The notes beneath the pieces are model-generated. The model made no database searches and was not told where the DNA came from. It worked only from the letters and a program-made list of their open reading frames with translations. The translations under genes and the position numbers were made by a program. Below, one piece after another: positions 7,734 to 9,945 of a DNA stretch of 9,945 nucleotides (position 1 is the stretch's first letter; each line of letters opens with the position of its first letter). This DNA is from Halobacteriales archaeon (lineage in GTDB: Archaea; Thermoplasmatota; SW-10-69-26; JACQPN01; JAIVGT01): NCBI GenBank assembly GCA_020201485.1, contig JAIVGT010000212.1, positions 1 through 9,945 of the forward strand. Direction: 5' to 3'.

Positions 7734-8285
7734 ATGCGCGCCTGGGTGTGGGTCGTGGTCTTCCTCCTCGCCGGCTGCACCGCCCAGCCCCACGCCGACG
7801 AGTCCCCGGTCCAGCCCGCGGGCGAGCCCCCGACGGGCGCGGCGGCCATGAACATGACCGAGGGCGACCACGCCAACCGCACGCTGCACGGTGCGCCGCG
7901 GCCGGTCTTCTCAGCGCAGGAGCACGACCTCCACGTCGGGCCCTACGCCCACATCCCGGCGGCGAACCAGAGCACGGGCAACATGAAGGACGCGTCGTGG
8001 ACCGTGGACATCCCGGCCGGCGCGCGCACCATCACGCTCGTCGCGAACGTCACGAACGCCGGCCCGAGCCTCATCGTCGGCAGCCTCGACCTGATGATCC
8101 ACAACGGCACGGCCGAGGAGCCCGGCCCGATGCTCGCCGGCACCAACGGCAGTGCCGAGTACAAGGTCGGCCCCGTTCCCATCCCGGAGGGCGCGCGCAC
8201 CCTGTGCGCCATGTTCCACGCCGAGGGCGACCCGGCTGCGGCCCAGGGCCCGATGGACGCGCACCTCATGGCGACGTTCGCCTAG
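7734..8285 (+). CDS. Putative lipoprotein, N-glycosylation-rich beta-sandwich-like domain
   Basis: From ATG 7734 the protein has 183 residues. It begins MRAWVWVVVFLLAGC: a short basic start, a hydrophobic core and an L-A-G-C lipobox, so the Cys at residue 15 is likely lipid-modified and holds the protein on the outside of the membrane. A low-complexity linker rich in Pro, Glu and Ala follows, then a predicted beta-strand domain (about residues 70-183) with alternating patterns such as WTVDIPAGARTITLVANVT, ending MATFA at TAG 8283-8285. Six N-x-S/T sequons (NMT, NRT, NQS, NVT, NGT, NGS) are spread along it, suggesting N-glycosylation. The in-frame ATG at 7707 would add nine residues, but it overlaps the promoter-like element, so the shorter start is preferred. 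I recognise no family; the domain may be an extracellular binding or accessory module. Its stop shares CTAG with the convergent RNase HIII stop. Confidence 0.8.
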   Translation: MRAWVWVVVFLLAGCTAQPHADESPVQPAGEPPTGAAAMNMTEGDHANRTLHGAPRPVFSAQEHDLHVGPYAHIPAANQSTGNMKDASWTVDIPAGARTITLVANVTNAGPSLIVGSLDLMIHNGTAEEPGPMLAGTNGSAEYKVGPVPIPEGARTLCAMFHAEGDPAAAQGPMDAHLMATFA

Positions 8286-8888
8286 CGGCCCCAGCTCTCC
8301 AGGTACGCGACCTTGGCGAACTCGCGGGCCTCCGGATGCCCGCGCGCCTTCTCCGGCGCGAGGTCCTCGGCCAGGCCGAAGCGCTGGCGCAGCTCCTCGA
8401 CCTGCCGGTCGCGCTCCGCGCGCGCGAGCACGCTGGCCGCCGCGACGCTCATCGCGTCCTCGGCGCGGGGCCGCTGCTCCACGTGCGCGCCCTTGGGCAG
8501 CACGCTGGCGAACTCCCGCTCGGCGCGCCGCGACCGGTCGAACTCGTCGAGCACGACGCGCAGCTCGCCCTGGCCGCGCAGCAGCGGCTCGAGCGCGGTG
8601 CGGTGGCGCCTCGTCGCTCCCCGCCTCGGGCAGGCCGTGCTCCTGCGCGATGCCGGCGGTGCGCACCAGGTCCTCGAGCACCTCGCGCGCCCGCGCCCCC
8701 TGGTAGCCGAGCTTGCCGCTGCTCCACAGGATGAAACGCGCGCCCTCCGCCTCGCACCGCAGCAGTTCGTAGGGGTTCGTCGGCGGGAGCTGGCGCAGCC
8801 AGGCCTCGGCGCGCATCGCCTCCGCGAGCCGCTTCGCCTCGTCCGGCTTGAGGCTAGCGTAGATGGTCGGGCCGAGCGCGCTGCTCAT
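8282..8888 (-). pseudogene. rnhC: Ribonuclease HIII, internally deleted and frameshifted
   Basis: Intact RNase HIII cleaves RNA in RNA/DNA hybrids. ATG 8888 starts a TBP-like N-terminal substrate-binding domain ending in a clear SGK-x-x-x-Q-G signature (residues 57-64, SGKLGYQG), which distinguishes HIII from HII. The catalytic domain starts with GSDEA (D92, E93) and then breaks at about 8599-8609. The sequence resumes in another frame at HRTALEPLL, then VVLDEFDR (third catalytic Asp) and RAEDAMSVAAASVLAR (fourth acidic residue, Glu, and the core helix), ending at TAG 8284-8282. In RNase HIII the first and third acidic residues are about 105 apart; here only 64 bases separate the two codons, so about 80 residues are missing, including the G-x-G-D-x-F-G-P strand and the DSK motif. 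The product cannot be active as read. Either a real deletion or a misassembly explains it. The start overlaps the XPF stop as ATGA, so it was the second gene of that operon. The shortened C-terminal tail also deviates from bacterial HIII. Confidence 0.82.
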
Positions 8889-9565
8889 CCCTCGCCCTCC
8901 TCCAGGCGCTGCTGCCGGCCCTTCCACGGCCGGTCGAGCACCTCCGTGATGCGGCGCGCCTTCTCCGGGCCGACGAGCGGGATGCGGCGCAGCTCGCGCT
9001 CGTTCGCGCGCAGGACGCGGCGCACCGTGCCGAAGTGGTCCAGGAGGCGCTCGCTCAGCACACCGCCGACGTTCGGCAGGCCCTGCACGACGTACATCTG
9101 CTCCTGGTGCGGGCTGAGCCCCGGCGGCTTGTAGCGCAGGCTGTACATGGCCGGGTCCTTGTCCAGGCGCTTCAGGAGCGTGGCGAGGAGGAGCGCGGTG
9201 TGCTCCTTGTCCGGCGTGGGGATGATGCTCACGCCGCGGTCGAGGCCGATGTGGCAGAGCGCGCCGTAGAACGCCTGCGGATTCGCGAAGTCGTCCAGGT
9301 CCTCCATCGCCCCCTCGACGACGAGCAGCGACTCGCCGTAGCTGGTCTTGATGCGGTCCACCTGGTCGAAAAGGCGCTTGTTGAACAGGGAGCTGGCGAA
9401 GTCGCCGATGGTCTTGCGCTCGATGCCCACCGGCCCGATGACGAAGTCGCACGGCTGCAGGGCGCGCACCTCGACCGGCACCAGGTCCCGGAGCATGTCC
9501 ACCAGGTCCTGCGGCTCGTGCACGTCGGCGATGACGGCGCGCGGGGGCAGGAGCGCGGGGTCCAC
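8885..9565 (-). CDS. XPF/ERCC4-family structure-specific endonuclease
   Basis: This 226-residue protein combines an ERCC4 nuclease domain (about residues 10-140) with a tandem helix-hairpin-helix domain (about 160-212), the layout of short archaeal XPF. The catalytic signature is complete: D40 and the G-x-x-x-I-E-R-K core at E49-R50-K51 followed by D55 in KTIGDF, preceded by D14 and E17 in ADVHEP. The HhH pair is visible as LPNVGGVLSERLLDHFG and IPLVGPEKARRI. Family members cut branched DNA (3' flaps, fork and bubble structures) near the duplex junction, usually as dimers through the HhH domains. There is no fused Hef-type helicase, and no obvious PCNA-binding (PIP) box at the C-terminus, which ends QRLEEGEG. 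The GTG start at 9565 lies 34 bases downstream of a promoter-like element and lacks a Shine-Dalgarno sequence, fitting a leaderless message. It is translationally coupled to the RNase HIII gene by ATGA, suggesting a joint role in genome maintenance. Confidence 0.92.
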   Translation of the reverse strand: MDPALLPPRAVIADVHEPQDLVDMLRDLVPVEVRALQPCDFVIGPVGIERKTIGDFASSLFNKRLFDQVDRIKTSYGESLLVVEGAMEDLDDFANPQAFYGALCHIGLDRGVSIIPTPDKEHTALLLATLLKRLDKDPAMYSLRYKPPGLSPHQEQMYVVQGLPNVGGVLSERLLDHFGTVRRVLRANERELRRIPLVGPEKARRITEVLDRPWKGRQQRLEEGEG

Positions 9566-9589
9566 GGGGCGGTGAGGCGGCGCGGGGGG

Positions 9590-9599
9590 AAAAGGGTTG
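9590..9599 (-). promoter_or_regulatory. BRE/TATA-like promoter of the XPF-RNase HIII operon
   Basis: On the minus strand CAACCCTTTT, within GGACAACCCTTTTCC, lies at -34 to -25 relative to the GTG at 9565. It is the most T-rich spot in the 62-base gap after the CBS gene and has the spacing of an archaeal BRE/TATA pair for a leaderless transcript. Confidence 0.52.
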
Positions 9600-9627
9600 T
9601 CCGGGGATGGCGACGCCCCGCCGGCCG

Positions 9628-9945
9628 CTACATGCCCATCTCGCCGGGCTCCGCGCCCTGCTCCACGGCGAGGATGCGCACGACGCGGCTCACGTCCGTC
9701 TTGCTCAGCAGCCCGGCGAGCCGGCCCATCTCCGCGACGACGAGGTGGTCCACGCCGGACGTGGTCATGCGGCGCAGGGCTTCGGTGGCGAGCGCGTCCG
9801 GCGGGATCATGGGGGGGTCGCGGCGCATGACGAGCGACACGGGGGTGATGGGGTAGTGCGCGCGGTCGATGGTGCCCAATTCCTGCAGGCTGAGGAATCC
9901 GATGACGCGCCCTTCCGGGTCCACGACGGGGAAGCCGACGTGCTT
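9628..9945 (-). CDS. CBS-domain pair protein, N-terminus outside window; possibly membrane zinc protease C-terminus
   Basis: The frame is open to the right edge (first complete codon at 9945-9943) and ends at TAG 9630-9628, giving the last 105 residues. The GTG at 9924 falls inside a domain and is not the start. The fragment holds the end of one CBS motif (KHVGFPVVDPEGRVIGFLSL) and one full CBS motif: VSLVMRRDPPMIPPDALATEALRRM, then DHLVVAEMGRLAGLLSKTD. It finishes in VSRVVRILAVEQG and an acidic tail. CBS pairs bind adenine nucleotides and regulate attached enzymes or channels. The style of the pair, with FPVVD-x-x-G and a terminal KTD-x-x-R-x-V helix, resembles the C-terminus of archaeal site-2-protease-like M50 metalloproteases, but free-standing CBS proteins are equally possible because the catalytic part is not in the window. 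It is followed by a 62-base gap containing the XPF promoter element, so it is probably a separate transcription unit on the same strand. Confidence 0.85.
   Translation of the reverse strand, partial: KHVGFPVVDPEGRVIGFLSLQELGTIDRAHYPITPVSLVMRRDPPMIPPDALATEALRRMTTSGVDHLVVAEMGRLAGLLSKTDVSRVVRILAVEQGAEPGEMGM

Noticed and set aside
7683..7740. GCATGCGCG occurring at 7683-7691 and 7732-7740
   Set aside because: The second copy spans the lipoprotein start codon and the motif is a common GC-rich palindrome-like word; probably chance.
5429..7882. Apparent 817-residue exonuclease-MFS fusion
   Set aside because: The upstream half is read in the wrong frame of the exonuclease gene. The MFS starts at the GTG overlapping the exonuclease stop.
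8599..8609. Programmed frameshift as explanation of the RNase HIII break
   Set aside because: A change of frame alone cannot supply the roughly 80 missing residues, and no slippery heptamer is seen.
7911..9452. 513-codon minus-strand open frame
   Set aside because: Most of it is out of frame with XPF and the lipoprotein; only the piece encoding the RNase HIII N-terminal domain is real and is included in that feature.

Overview
The window is GC-rich (roughly 70% by eye) and most likely archaeal. The evidence is a stand-alone XPF/ERCC4-type nuclease with a helix-hairpin-helix tail, a metallo-beta-lactamase/beta-CASP exonuclease of a type common in archaea, a CBS-pair protein resembling the C-terminus of archaeal membrane zinc proteases, exported proteins rich in N-x-S/T sequons, and BRE/TATA-like elements about 25-35 bases before start codons that have no Shine-Dalgarno sequence (leaderless architecture). 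A short XPF without a fused Hef helicase, high GC and proteins that are not strongly acidic make a Thermoplasmatota-like lineage my best guess. The phylum is inference only.

Layout, left to right. (1) Positions 3-4235 (+) hold the C-terminal 1,410 residues of a giant extracellular beta-rich protein whose N-terminus lies outside the window. It contains a tandem array of modules about 46-61 residues long and a cysteine-bearing C-terminal domain. (2) On the minus strand, 4346-4848 encodes a small secreted six-cysteine protein with a clear signal peptide, interrupted by an apparent one-base frameshift near 4716. (3) A three-gene minus-strand unit runs from 7632 to 5055: beta-CASP exonuclease, 12-TM MFS transporter, and a basic CxxC protein. 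All are joined by GTGA stop/start overlaps. (4) Positions 7734-8285 (+) encode a putative lipoprotein, divergent from the exonuclease. (5) A minus-strand genome-maintenance unit runs from 9565 to 8282: XPF-family nuclease and a ribonuclease HIII joined by an ATGA overlap. The RNase HIII has lost about 80 internal residues and changes frame at the junction. (6) Positions 9628-9945 (-) are the C-terminal CBS-domain pair of a protein that continues past the right edge.

All four genes that have their own upstream intergenic DNA carry a similar element, roughly [C/G]AA-N-CCTY-N-T, at -35 to -25 from the start codon. This defines four probable transcription units and settles the lipoprotein start. 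The RNase HIII disruption, its pairing with XPF, and this promoter pattern are the points most worth checking. No mobile element, CRISPR array, rRNA or tRNA was recognised, and no stretch over 300 bases lacks a gene.
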